DNA of 34,342 bases from Candidatus Thiovulum karukerense (GTDB taxonomy: Bacteria; Campylobacterota; Campylobacteria; Campylobacterales; Thiovulaceae): assembly GCA_024281215.1 (NCBI GenBank), contig JAMJTX010000026.1, positions 1-34,342 on the forward strand. Reading direction: 5' to 3'. Of this stretch, positions 10,468-19,107 are shown in pieces. The notes beneath the pieces were generated by a model. The model worked only from the letters and a program-made list of their open reading frames with translations, ran no database searches and was not told the DNA's origin. Position numbers and translations under genes: made by a program. Position 1 is the first letter of the stretch. Each line of letters opens with the position of its first letter.

Positions 10468-12135
10468 ATGAAGAAGTTCCTGAATATAATTAACTTATCT
10501 CTCTTCTCTATTTTTATACTCCTATCAGGTTGTAATGTAGCTGATAATATCAATAAAGATCTATTGGGTATTGAAGATGAAGATAACAGTAATCCTCCGC
10601 CATCTAATAGTGATGATAGTCAGCCTGATGATAGTAGTGATGATGACAACAGTAATCCTCCACCATCTAACAATGACAACAATCAATCTGATGATAGTAG
10701 TGATGATGACAACAGTAATCCTCCACCATCTAACAATGACAACAATCAACCTGATGATAGTAGCGATGATTCTAATATTACTAGCAATGGTGATTCAAAC
10801 CTTTCAAGCGGTTCTAACGATAATGATACCCAAGAGACTCCTATGGAGTGTGAGAGTGGTTACCATTTAGAGGGTGATACTTGTGTTGTTGATACAGTTA
10901 CTTGCGATGACGATCAAATTCTTCAAAATGGTGAATGTGTTGATGTAACAACTACTTGTTCGACGGGTTATCACTTATCTGGTGGAACTTGTGTGCCTGA
11001 TAGTTCTGGTGGTTTAGATTATGTGGAGGTGGTTGAATTTAACCTTTCACTACCTGAATATAACAACCAGAAAAGTATAGATATTATCATGCCAAAAAAT
11101 CATGAAAAAGTTGTTATTGTTCGTTCAAATCCTAAACAGACTGATATCAACCTAAAGATGCAACTTCATCAATTTACTAACAATAGTGTAGTTGATGCAA
11201 TGCTTCAGGCTGAAGGTTCTCCAATCGTTGCACAGAACTATGATTATGGAGTCATTTTTACATCTGGAGATGCCATAGGTAAAGATGAGTTCCAATTGAC
11301 CCTTGAGAACGATACAGGATTTAGCGATAGTGTATATATCAATATGCAGGTTATTGATCAGATAACTTTAACTAAGGCACGAGATAAATATACTGTTGTA
11401 ACAGATGGAGATGCTGTAAATATAGTTATTGGGGGCTACAATGCTTTAAATAATCCTCTTGAGTTTGAAATTGTTGATTTAACCCAGATTAACAATGAGA
11501 AAAATCTTGCAATTGTTGTTAATGGCTCAAGAATCTTCAATACAGATACAGTTGATGGAGTTGATTTCAACTTTTCAGTTAGAGGTCTTGAAGATTGGAA
11601 AGAGAGTGTTGAGATTAAAGTTAAAGATAGAAGTACAGGAACAACTGAATCACTATTCTTAACTATTGAGTCTGCAAAACGAAGTACTGCTATCTATGAA
11701 GATCTAGAAGAGTGTAATGAAGATTACAATAGAAACTACTTTGAGGCAACTAGTGATAGCAACACTCCTCAATCTCCAGATGGAATATATAGTTCTGACA
11801 ATGCGATATACTTAAAATCGACTTACAATATGGACTATGATATAGGTAATACATTCTCAACTGTTATGGTATTCCATCCAACAAATGGTCAATACTCTTA
11901 TGATAGCTATGCACGAGAGACAATATCTAATTTAGATACTGGAAAAAGGATAGCTACTATATACTATGCAAACTACCTTCAAGGAATGGATTACTTTGTT
12001 AAGTACTACAATGAGGATAAGAACCAAGTTGTATGTGAGAGACGAACATTCCCTGTAATTAGTGCAGCTCCAATTGAAGACTGGGAGAGCGGACTCTATA
12101 CTCCGACTGAGTCAGAAATTCCTTCTATCTTCTAG
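10468..12135 (+). CDS. Lipoprotein with Asp/Ser/Pro-rich repeat stalk and Cys-rich repeats
   Basis: MKKFLNIINLSLFSIFILLSGCN: signal peptide with lipobox LSGC; 3 copies of a 21-aa repeat; C-x(n)-GYHL-x-G-x-TCV repeats. ATG 10468 preferred over 10393 in the track. Confidence 0.85.
   Translation: MKKFLNIINLSLFSIFILLSGCNVADNINKDLLGIEDEDNSNPPPSNSDDSQPDDSSDDDNSNPPPSNNDNNQSDDSSDDDNSNPPPSNNDNNQPDDSSDDSNITSNGDSNLSSGSNDNDTQETPMECESGYHLEGDTCVVDTVTCDDDQILQNGECVDVTTTCSTGYHLSGGTCVPDSSGGLDYVEVVEFNLSLPEYNNQKSIDIIMPKNHEKVVIVRSNPKQTDINLKMQLHQFTNNSVVDAMLQAEGSPIVAQNYDYGVIFTSGDAIGKDEFQLTLENDTGFSDSVYINMQVIDQITLTKARDKYTVVTDGDAVNIVIGGYNALNNPLEFEIVDLTQINNEKNLAIVVNGSRIFNTDTVDGVDFNFSVRGLEDWKESVEIKVKDRSTGTTESLFLTIESAKRSTAIYEDLEECNEDYNRNYFEATSDSNTPQSPDGIYSSDNAIYLKSTYNMDYDIGNTFSTVMVFHPTNGQYSYDSYARETISNLDTGKRIATIYYANYLQGMDYFVKYYNEDKNQVVCERRTFPVISAAPIEDWESGLYTPTESEIPSIF
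10576..10764 (+). repeat. 63-bp tandem repeat, 3 copies (10576-10638, 10639-10701, 10702-10764)
   Basis: Encodes DDDNSNPPPSNNDNNQ(S/P)DDSS three times; copies 2 and 3 almost identical at nucleotide level, copy 1 diverged. Confidence 0.93.
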
Positions 12136-12153
12136 TTCCGTAGGAGAAAATTC

Positions 12154-15132
12154 ATGAAATATCTATTCACTCTATTGGCTTTAGCAACCTCCCTTTTTGG
12201 GAGGGACTTCACTGTTACAACAAGTGAAGAACTCTACTTTGCTCTTAAAAGTGCAGAAAACAATCTTGAAGATGACACAATTACTCTAAAAAAGGGTCGC
12301 TACATTGCAACGGATAAACATCTTTTTGTCTATGAGTCTAGTGAGAATTTTGACTTAACACTTGAAGCTGAGTCTGGAGCAAGAAGAAGTGATGTGGTCA
12401 TTGATGGAAATGGCTTGTCTTCTGTTCTAACCTTTCGTAATGAGACATATAAGATTATTGTCAATATTCTAAATATAACGATACAGAATGGAGATACAGC
12501 TGAACAGGGTGGTGGTATTCTTATGGATAACATAGGGGAACTAAACCTTGATGGTGTAACAGTTGCTTATAATAAGTCAAAGTATGATGGTGCTGGTGTC
12601 TATAATTTAGGAACAGTTATTGTTAATGAGTCAATTATTGCTAGAAATGAGTCTTTGAGAGGAGTTGGTGGAGGTGTTTTTACGGGTCGTAATGCAATTA
12701 TAAAACTCTCGCAAATATCTTACAACAAATCCTATAAACACGGTGGTGGAGTGTTTAGTACAAAAACAGCTCTTGTCAAAGATTCAACAATATCATACAA
12801 CCAGAGTAGTTATGGTGGAGCATTCTATGGTCTCTCAAAGCTTAAAGCGACACAATCTATATTTACAAACAATAGTGCTAAATATGATGGTGGGGCAATT
12901 AAATGCGATAAAGTTCGCCTTTTTGATGTAAATCTTTCCAACAATAGTGCTAATAACTATGGTGGTGCTATCTATTCAACAAGAGTCAATCTTGATGATT
13001 CAAGCCTTTTTGAGAATAGTGCGAAATATGGTGGAGCTATTCTTTCAGATGAGATCGAGATAAAAGGTGGTTCGATATTTAAGAACTCCGCAGATTATAG
13101 TGGGGGTGCTTTAAAGGGTGTTAATGTAATAGTGAAAGATGCAAATCTTTCATACAACACTAGCAGAAGAGATGGTGGAGCGATTGAGACCACTCAAGCT
13201 ATCATATCAAATAGTGAGCTATCTGATAATAGCAGTAAAAAGGGTGGAGCTATTTTTGGCAAACGAGTCACAATTACAAACTCTACTTTTAATCGAAACA
13301 GGTCAGCTATAAGTGGTGGAGCTGTTAAAGGTTACGATCTTAAAATTCGTTATACCACTATGTGCGAAAATCGATCTGAGAAGTTTGGAGGGGCTATTGA
13401 TGGAGTTGATGTTACAGTTACAAACTCAAATCTTTCCAAAAATGTCAGCTATAAAGGTGGTGCTATCTACTCTCCGCACACATCAAAGCTTGATTTAACA
13501 AACTCCCTTATGTTTTACAATAAAGCATACTATGGAGGAGCACTGTTTGGTAATGTAAAGATTTTTAACTCTCTTCTACTTAATAACTATGCTAAAGGAA
13601 TGACTCTCTATGGTAAAGGAACTCTTATTAACAATGTTATTAAGAACTTTACTGCACCAGATGTAGCTTCTCAAGAGATATTTATGACAGGGAATCTTAA
13701 GCTAGAGAACAACTATCTCAATATGGGTAACATCTATAACTATCAGATGTATAAACTCAAAAGAAAAGGGAATCTGCCACTAAGTCAATTAGAGGAGGTT
13801 GAAGATCTATCGAGTGTATTTGGAGAACAGTCTCATATAGCTTCAGTTGGACTATCCGTAGATTTTAGATCTAGTTGTGAAGAGATTTTTAATGTGAAAA
13901 ATGCATATGAATCTCTTTTAGAGAATGCTCTTATCGATGTTAATGGTGATGATGATAATGATACTATCGTTACGATGAAGCGAGATGATAGAGGTGCTGA
14001 AAGAAGCTCAATGTTAGCAGATATTAGTGATTTGATGGTTGAGGGTGACCAGAAAGTCTTTAATGAACTATACCTTGTTGTGATTGTTAGAAGTGGAAAA
14101 CATAGAGTCGAAAAATATTTTATCGATTTTGACGAGGGTCGAGGTTATGAAGAGATTAGAGGAAATTCTGTAAATCACCGTTTTCATAACTCTGGAATTA
14201 AAGATATAAAAGTTAAGATTGTTGATAGTGCAGGCAATATTGTTGAAAGAGAGTTTCCAGTAGATATATATGAACTATCTCAAGATGAGTTCCGAGAACT
14301 GTTGAGCGATACTGAGACACGAGAGTATCTTGAAAACATAAGTAAAGGTGTTCTAAATGTTGCAGAGGATATGAATGGCTCAAAATATAGTTCTGCGGTT
14401 GGTCTCTTTAATAGAAGTAGTGGTGATAGTGAATATCTAAAAAGAAGGTATGGGGCTTTATTGAGTGAGTTAAACTCTGAGAGTGCTTCAAGTAATGAGT
14501 TTAATATCTCGAAGATGGTACAGTTTAATAATGGTGTCAATGAGGTTAAAGAGTATATCCTTAGTAACTTGGAGGAGTTTAACTTAGTCTCTCGCGAGGA
14601 GTCAAAAGATGCTATTGAGAATGCTAAGAAGTATATAGTTGAGAATCCATCAGAGTTCAATCTCACAAGTTTCAGAAACTATGAAGAGATTATTATCGAT
14701 ATCCAACATCAAATTATGTCAAATCTTGATGAGTATAACTTAACCCATAAAAAGAACTTAGATGTTGCATATAGTGAAGGACAAGAGAAAGTTATAAGCA
14801 ACCCGAAAGCATTCAACCTTATGAGTATGAACGACCTTCAGGGTGAAATGAGAAAACTTACTGATAAGATTAAAGCAGATCCATCTAAATATGGCATTAA
14901 AGTTACCAGAGAAGTTGTTCAAAGTCTTGATAAAGGTTGGTCTCTTCTTGGAACTCTTGCTGAAATAGAAGATATATCAATATTTGACGGTGCAAAAATT
15001 GTTTGGATATTTGCCGAAGGTGAGTTTAAGGGGTATAGCCCTGATCCTGATGTCCGAAGGAAGATTCGGGGAGCATACTTTGAACTCTTTAGCCATGTTC
15101 CAAAAAATGCTGGAATCTGGCTCTATAAGTAA
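12154..15132 (+). CDS. Secreted Pmp-like right-handed beta-helix surface protein
   Basis: Signal peptide MKYLFTLLALATSLFG; repeated SxFxxNSAxxxGGA(I/L/V) turns; C-terminal repeated NPxxFNL motifs; terminal GWSLLG...GIWLYK module. Confidence 0.87.
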   Translation: MKYLFTLLALATSLFGRDFTVTTSEELYFALKSAENNLEDDTITLKKGRYIATDKHLFVYESSENFDLTLEAESGARRSDVVIDGNGLSSVLTFRNETYKIIVNILNITIQNGDTAEQGGGILMDNIGELNLDGVTVAYNKSKYDGAGVYNLGTVIVNESIIARNESLRGVGGGVFTGRNAIIKLSQISYNKSYKHGGGVFSTKTALVKDSTISYNQSSYGGAFYGLSKLKATQSIFTNNSAKYDGGAIKCDKVRLFDVNLSNNSANNYGGAIYSTRVNLDDSSLFENSAKYGGAILSDEIEIKGGSIFKNSADYSGGALKGVNVIVKDANLSYNTSRRDGGAIETTQAIISNSELSDNSSKKGGAIFGKRVTITNSTFNRNRSAISGGAVKGYDLKIRYTTMCENRSEKFGGAIDGVDVTVTNSNLSKNVSYKGGAIYSPHTSKLDLTNSLMFYNKAYYGGALFGNVKIFNSLLLNNYAKGMTLYGKGTLINNVIKNFTAPDVASQEIFMTGNLKLENNYLNMGNIYNYQMYKLKRKGNLPLSQLEEVEDLSSVFGEQSHIASVGLSVDFRSSCEEIFNVKNAYESLLENALIDVNGDDDNDTIVTMKRDDRGAERSSMLADISDLMVEGDQKVFNELYLVVIVRSGKHRVEKYFIDFDEGRGYEEIRGNSVNHRFHNSGIKDIKVKIVDSAGNIVEREFPVDIYELSQDEFRELLSDTETREYLENISKGVLNVAEDMNGSKYSSAVGLFNRSSGDSEYLKRRYGALLSELNSESASSNEFNISKMVQFNNGVNEVKEYILSNLEEFNLVSREESKDAIENAKKYIVENPSEFNLTSFRNYEEIIIDIQHQIMSNLDEYNLTHKKNLDVAYSEGQEKVISNPKAFNLMSMNDLQGEMRKLTDKIKADPSKYGIKVTREVVQSLDKGWSLLGTLAEIEDISIFDGAKIVWIFAEGEFKGYSPDPDVRRKIRGAYFELFSHVPKNAGIWLYK

Positions 15133-16536
15133 GTGCAGAAGATATTTAAAGAGGTAACATCTCTTGATAAGAGATGTTACAAAGAACTCTTTCTCAGTGA
15201 AGATATTTTGATGGAGAGTGCAGGTCGCTCAATATCAGACTATATTCTGAAGAACTTTCCAAAACAATCAACTATCCTGATAATTTCAGGAGGTGGTAAT
15301 AATGGAGCCGATGGAGTTGTTGTTGCAAGACAGCTTCACAAAGATTATAGAGTTAAACTGTTTCTTGCTTCTCAGCCAAAGAGTGAGATAGGCAAACTTC
15401 AGCTAAAACGAGCATCAGCTGTTGGAGTTAAAATTGTTACAGAGGTAGAAGATAGTGATGTTGTTGTTGATGCTATTTTTGGGAGTGGCTTTCAGGGTGA
15501 GTTATCAGAAAAATATATAGACCTCATCAGTAGATTCAATTCGCTATCTGGATTTAAAATAGCTTGTGATCTACCATCAGGAGTAGATATTGATGGAGGC
15601 ATACCTTCAATAGCTACAAACTGTGATATCACTATAACGATGGGGGCTATGAAACTCTCTCTTCTATCTGATGAGGTCAAAGATTTAACTGGTTCAATAG
15701 TTGTGGCAGACTTAGGAGTCTCAAGAGCTATATATGAGACTCACTCTATCTACTCTCTTCTTGAGAAGAGTGATCTAAAACTACCAATTCGAAAGTCTCA
15801 ATATAGTCATAAAGGTAGTTTTGGACATAGTGCTATATTAAGTGGAGAGAAGAGTGGTGCATCTATTATATCTGGAACTGCATCTCTCCTTTTTGGCTCA
15901 GGACTTGTAACTTTAGTCTCTCAAAATGAGAGTCTCAATACTTCTTATGAGTTAATGAGTAGTCAAACAGTACCTGATAATAGCACAGTAATTATTGCAG
16001 GTATGGGACTGGGAAATAGCGGAATAGAGTATTTCAGAGACGAGATATTAAATAGCACTCTACCCATGCTTCTTGATGCAGATATTTTTCATCATCAAAT
16101 TATTAATGATATTCTTAAAAAACGACCATATAACTTAGTTATAACTCCACACCCAAAAGAGTTCCAGTCAATTTTAAAGGTTGTGTTCCATATAGAGTTA
16201 CCAATATCAGAGATAGTCAAAAAACGGATTGAATTAACAGAACTATTCTCACAAAGATTTCCAGATGTAGTTCTTCTATTAAAAGGTGCTAATCGAGTTA
16301 TAGCTTTTCAAGAGAGGCTATATTTTGATACTTTGGGAGATGTTAGTTTAGCAAAAGGTGGAAGTGGAGATATATTGGCAGGATTAATAGGTTCTCTTTT
16401 AGCTCAGGGTTATTCTCCTTTAGATGCAACAGTTTCAGGTTCATTGGCTCTTAGTCTTTTATCACAAAGATATAAGGGAGCAAACTACTCCCTCTCACCT
16501 AGTAGGATTTTAAATATGGTTGGCGAACTATTTTAA
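15133..16536 (+). CDS. nnr: Bifunctional NAD(P)H-hydrate epimerase / ADP-dependent dehydratase
   Basis: NnrE part GGGNNGADGVVVARQL; NnrD part LVITPHPKEF, LLKGANRVI, GGSGDILAGLIGSLLAQG. GTG start directly after preceding TAA. Confidence 0.92.
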   Translation: MQKIFKEVTSLDKRCYKELFLSEDILMESAGRSISDYILKNFPKQSTILIISGGGNNGADGVVVARQLHKDYRVKLFLASQPKSEIGKLQLKRASAVGVKIVTEVEDSDVVVDAIFGSGFQGELSEKYIDLISRFNSLSGFKIACDLPSGVDIDGGIPSIATNCDITITMGAMKLSLLSDEVKDLTGSIVVADLGVSRAIYETHSIYSLLEKSDLKLPIRKSQYSHKGSFGHSAILSGEKSGASIISGTASLLFGSGLVTLVSQNESLNTSYELMSSQTVPDNSTVIIAGMGLGNSGIEYFRDEILNSTLPMLLDADIFHHQIINDILKKRPYNLVITPHPKEFQSILKVVFHIELPISEIVKKRIELTELFSQRFPDVVLLLKGANRVIAFQERLYFDTLGDVSLAKGGSGDILAGLIGSLLAQGYSPLDATVSGSLALSLLSQRYKGANYSLSPSRILNMVGELF

Positions 16537-17225
16537 AATTGAGTTAGTTCGGCTAGAATCTTCTCAACATTTCCTCTCGGATCTTCTGAGTTATAGATTG
16601 GACGACCAACAACTATATAATCTACATGTTGATTCTTTGCAACATATATATTACCAACTCTCTTTTGATCATCAGCACTCTCTCCAAAAGGTCGAATACC
16701 TGGAGTTAGAGTTAGGAAATCGTTAGATGTATGCTCTTTTATTATTTTACTCTCAAATACAGAAGCAACTACACCATCTATTCCTGCTTCAAAACTGTGT
16801 TGAGCGAGTTGAACTCCTTTTTTTGGAATAGGTTCATGATAGATCTCCATAAACTCTTTATTATCAAAAGATGTTAAAGCAGTTACGGCTAAAACTTTAG
16901 GACGACTCTCTCGCTTATTTAATCTCTCCATAACAGCACTCATTCCCCGTTTTCCAGCACTAGCATGGACATTAAACATATCTATACCAAGATCGGCAAT
17001 CTCTTCAGCAGCATCAGCCATTGTGTTAGGAATATCATATAGTTTTAAATCTAGAAATATCTTAAAGTTTGGATTAATACTCTTCAATTCATTGATAATA
17101 CTCTCTCCATCTCTAATGTAGCTTCTAAATCCAACCTTTAGCCATACATCAAAATCTTTAATCTCTTTCACGAGATCAATATTCTCAACTAGAGACGGTC
17201 TATCCAATGCAATACAGAGTTCCAT
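16533..17225 (-). CDS. pyrF: Orotidine 5'-phosphate decarboxylase
   Basis: MELCIALDRPS..., FLDLKLYDIPNTMADAA, FNVHASAG, LTPGIRPFG, YIVVGRPIY. SD AGGAG before ATG 17225. Confidence 0.95.
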   Translation of the reverse strand: MELCIALDRPSLVENIDLVKEIKDFDVWLKVGFRSYIRDGESIINELKSINPNFKIFLDLKLYDIPNTMADAAEEIADLGIDMFNVHASAGKRGMSAVMERLNKRESRPKVLAVTALTSFDNKEFMEIYHEPIPKKGVQLAQHSFEAGIDGVVASVFESKIIKEHTSNDFLTLTPGIRPFGESADDQKRVGNIYVAKNQHVDYIVVGRPIYNSEDPRGNVEKILAELTQF

Positions 17226-17282
17226 ACACTCTCCTAACAATTAATTATTGGTATGATTGTATCAAAAATAGTTATTCACTTA

Positions 17283-18026
17283 TCAGTTCTCAACCCTCAA
17301 TAGGTGAACTCTAAACTTTATATAACCTAGAATATATAGAAAAATAGACTGAATTAATATATGCAACCAGTTAGACCTAGAGAGTTCATCTTGATCGAAG
17401 ATATGAAAATTGGGAACAACTATTGATAGATAGTCATATATAGTCTGCAACTGAAGATCATTTTTTATTTTGTAAGCATAGATATATAACTCATCAAGAC
17501 CATTTCCAAAGAAAAAGATTGTTAAAGAGTATATCATCGCTTTCAAGGCTGTTGTAAATTGAGCTAATGCTAGAAACAGTAATATCAAAACAGTTGAAGA
17601 TAGGATTGATAAACTTAACTGATAAGCTATTTTTACATCAACTTTATAGATTGCCATATAGATCTGATCTACAACCATAAAAAGAATAAACAGAGAGAGT
17701 ATGGTGGCTATTTGAGATAAAACAACTGATAAAAAATATAGACCTCTATTTAAACTGCTTGATAGAGGAAATATAAATATTCCACCATTTCGCTCTTTTC
17801 CTAAATATGAAAATAGCGAAAATATAGCTATTAGATGTAAAAGAGAACCTTGAATGGAGATAGTTACATCTCGAAAAAGACGAGAGTTACCATCTCCCAT
17901 ATCTATATGACTCACCCCTATTGAGATAGCAATTGAGACTATTGAAAGTATGATAAATAGAGTAATAGCTCTCTGTTTTACAAAAGATTTGTATAAAAAT
18001 AGGGTTAAAGCAAACACTCTACTCAT
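17283..18026 (-). CDS. Multi-pass membrane protein, ABC-2 permease-like
   Basis: Around six hydrophobic segments; ABC-2-like SYLGKERNGGIFIFPLSSSLNRGLYF; start MSRVFALT at 18026 overlaps trpA end by 8 nt. Confidence 0.65.
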   Translation of the reverse strand: MSRVFALTLFLYKSFVKQRAITLFIILSIVSIAISIGVSHIDMGDGNSRLFRDVTISIQGSLLHLIAIFSLFSYLGKERNGGIFIFPLSSSLNRGLYFLSVVLSQIATILSLFILFMVVDQIYMAIYKVDVKIAYQLSLSILSSTVLILLFLALAQFTTALKAMIYSLTIFFFGNGLDELYIYAYKIKNDLQLQTIYDYLSIVVPNFHIFDQDELSRSNWLHILIQSIFLYILGYIKFRVHLLRVEN

Positions 18027-18753
18027 TGATAATATTTTTAATCTTCTCTGCACTTTTTGTGATTCTTACTATCTTCTCTGAATGAGATATAGAGCTGTCT
18101 AACAGTATCTTTACAAAAGCACTTCCAACAATTACACCATCAACATCTCTACTCTTCTCTTTAGCACTCTCTTCATTAACTCCAAAACCGATGTATAGTT
18201 CATCTGTTGATGAGGTACGAATATCCTCTATAACTCTTTTTAGATCTTCTGTTTTACCACTTCCAGTAATTCCAGCATAAGCTACTAGATAGATAAATCT
18301 ACTTCTGTCACCTTTTAAGAGTTGAGATATCCTCTCTTTACTATCTGTTGGAGCGATAAATGGTATTAAGTCTCGACTATGATTATTGAACAACTCTCTA
18401 TATTGAAGAGCCTCTTCATATGGCAAATCAGGAATAATCAGTCCCTCAACACCTCGTCTTTTTAACTCAGGAATTAGGATTTCCATTTTTTGATTGTAGA
18501 AACTGTTAAAGTATCCCATAAGATAAGTATCAATAGGTGAACTCTCAGCAAGATTGAGAACATCAGCAAATTTAACACCATTTTTAAGAGCTAAACCATT
18601 AGCCTTTTCAATCACTTCACCATCAGCCACAGGATCAGAGAATGGAACACCAAGCTCAAGAGTATCAACACTTGTTTTTAGCGAGGAGATAAGATCTTTT
18701 GTAAATTCAATATCTGGATAACCAGTTGTTAAGTATGCTACAAGCTTTTTCAT
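18019..18753 (-). CDS. trpA: Tryptophan synthase alpha subunit
   Basis: VAYLTTGYPD, LELGVPFSDPVADGEVIEKAN, GLIIPDLPYEE, FIAPTDSKERI, GITGSG, GFGVN, GVIVGSAFV. ATG 18753. Confidence 0.95.
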   Translation of the reverse strand: MKKLVAYLTTGYPDIEFTKDLISSLKTSVDTLELGVPFSDPVADGEVIEKANGLALKNGVKFADVLNLAESSPIDTYLMGYFNSFYNQKMEILIPELKRRGVEGLIIPDLPYEEALQYRELFNNHSRDLIPFIAPTDSKERISQLLKGDRSRFIYLVAYAGITGSGKTEDLKRVIEDIRTSSTDELYIGFGVNEESAKEKSRDVDGVIVGSAFVKILLDSSISHSEKIVRITKSAEKIKNIINE

Positions 18754-18760
18754 CACGAAT

Positions 18761-18780
18761 CCTTGAGTTTTTTTGCAAGG
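18761..18780 (-). promoter_or_regulatory. Hairpin overlapping the presumed trpA Shine-Dalgarno
   Basis: Minus strand CCTTG-CAAAAAAACT-CAAGG then ATTCGTG-ATG; right arm contains the AAGG SD. Confidence 0.4.
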
Positions 18781-18881
18781 ATAACTAAAATAATCTCTAT
18801 TAAGTGTTTTAAAATTTCTCATCAGCTTTACTATATATATAAATTTCAGTAAAATTCCGCCTAAAAATTGAGGATAGTCTT

Positions 18882-19070
18882 ATGGCAAGAAGATGTGAAA
18901 TCAGTGGCAAAGGTCCTATGTCAGGAAATAATGTTAGCCATGCAAACAACAAAACAAAGAGAAGATTTTTACCAAACTTAAGAAGTGTAAAAATTACTCT
19001 TGAAGATGGAACTACTAGACGAGTAAAAATGTCTGCAAAAGAGTTAAGAACTCTAAAGAAAAAAGGTTAA
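18882..19070 (+). CDS. rpmB: 50S ribosomal protein L28
   Basis: [33 protein letters not shown] is diagnostic. Confidence 0.97.
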   Translation: MARRCEISGKGPMSGNNVSHANNKTKRRFLPNLRSVKITLEDGTTRRVKMSAKELRTLKKKG

Positions 19071-19107
19071 TTCTTACACTTAGTTACCGCTGGAAAATAA
19101 CTAACAA

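Noticed and set aside
10372-10468. Slippage at G8 creating a fusion of the small peptide with the lipoprotein
   Set aside because: The -1 frame matches the lipoprotein frame but meets TGA at 10372-10374 and TAA at 10384-10386 before the lipoprotein ATG, so no fusion is possible.
10571-10870. 99-aa Met/Ile/Thr-rich ORF, and antisense 62-aa ORF at 10561-10749
   Set aside because: Alternate-frame readings of the 63-bp tandem repeat; low-complexity artefacts.
14280-14666. 128-aa antisense ORF (and other antisense ORFs at 9374-9700, 5714-5977, 19192-19521, 33384-33626)
   Set aside because: Shadow ORFs opposite strong coding genes with no homology-like motifs.
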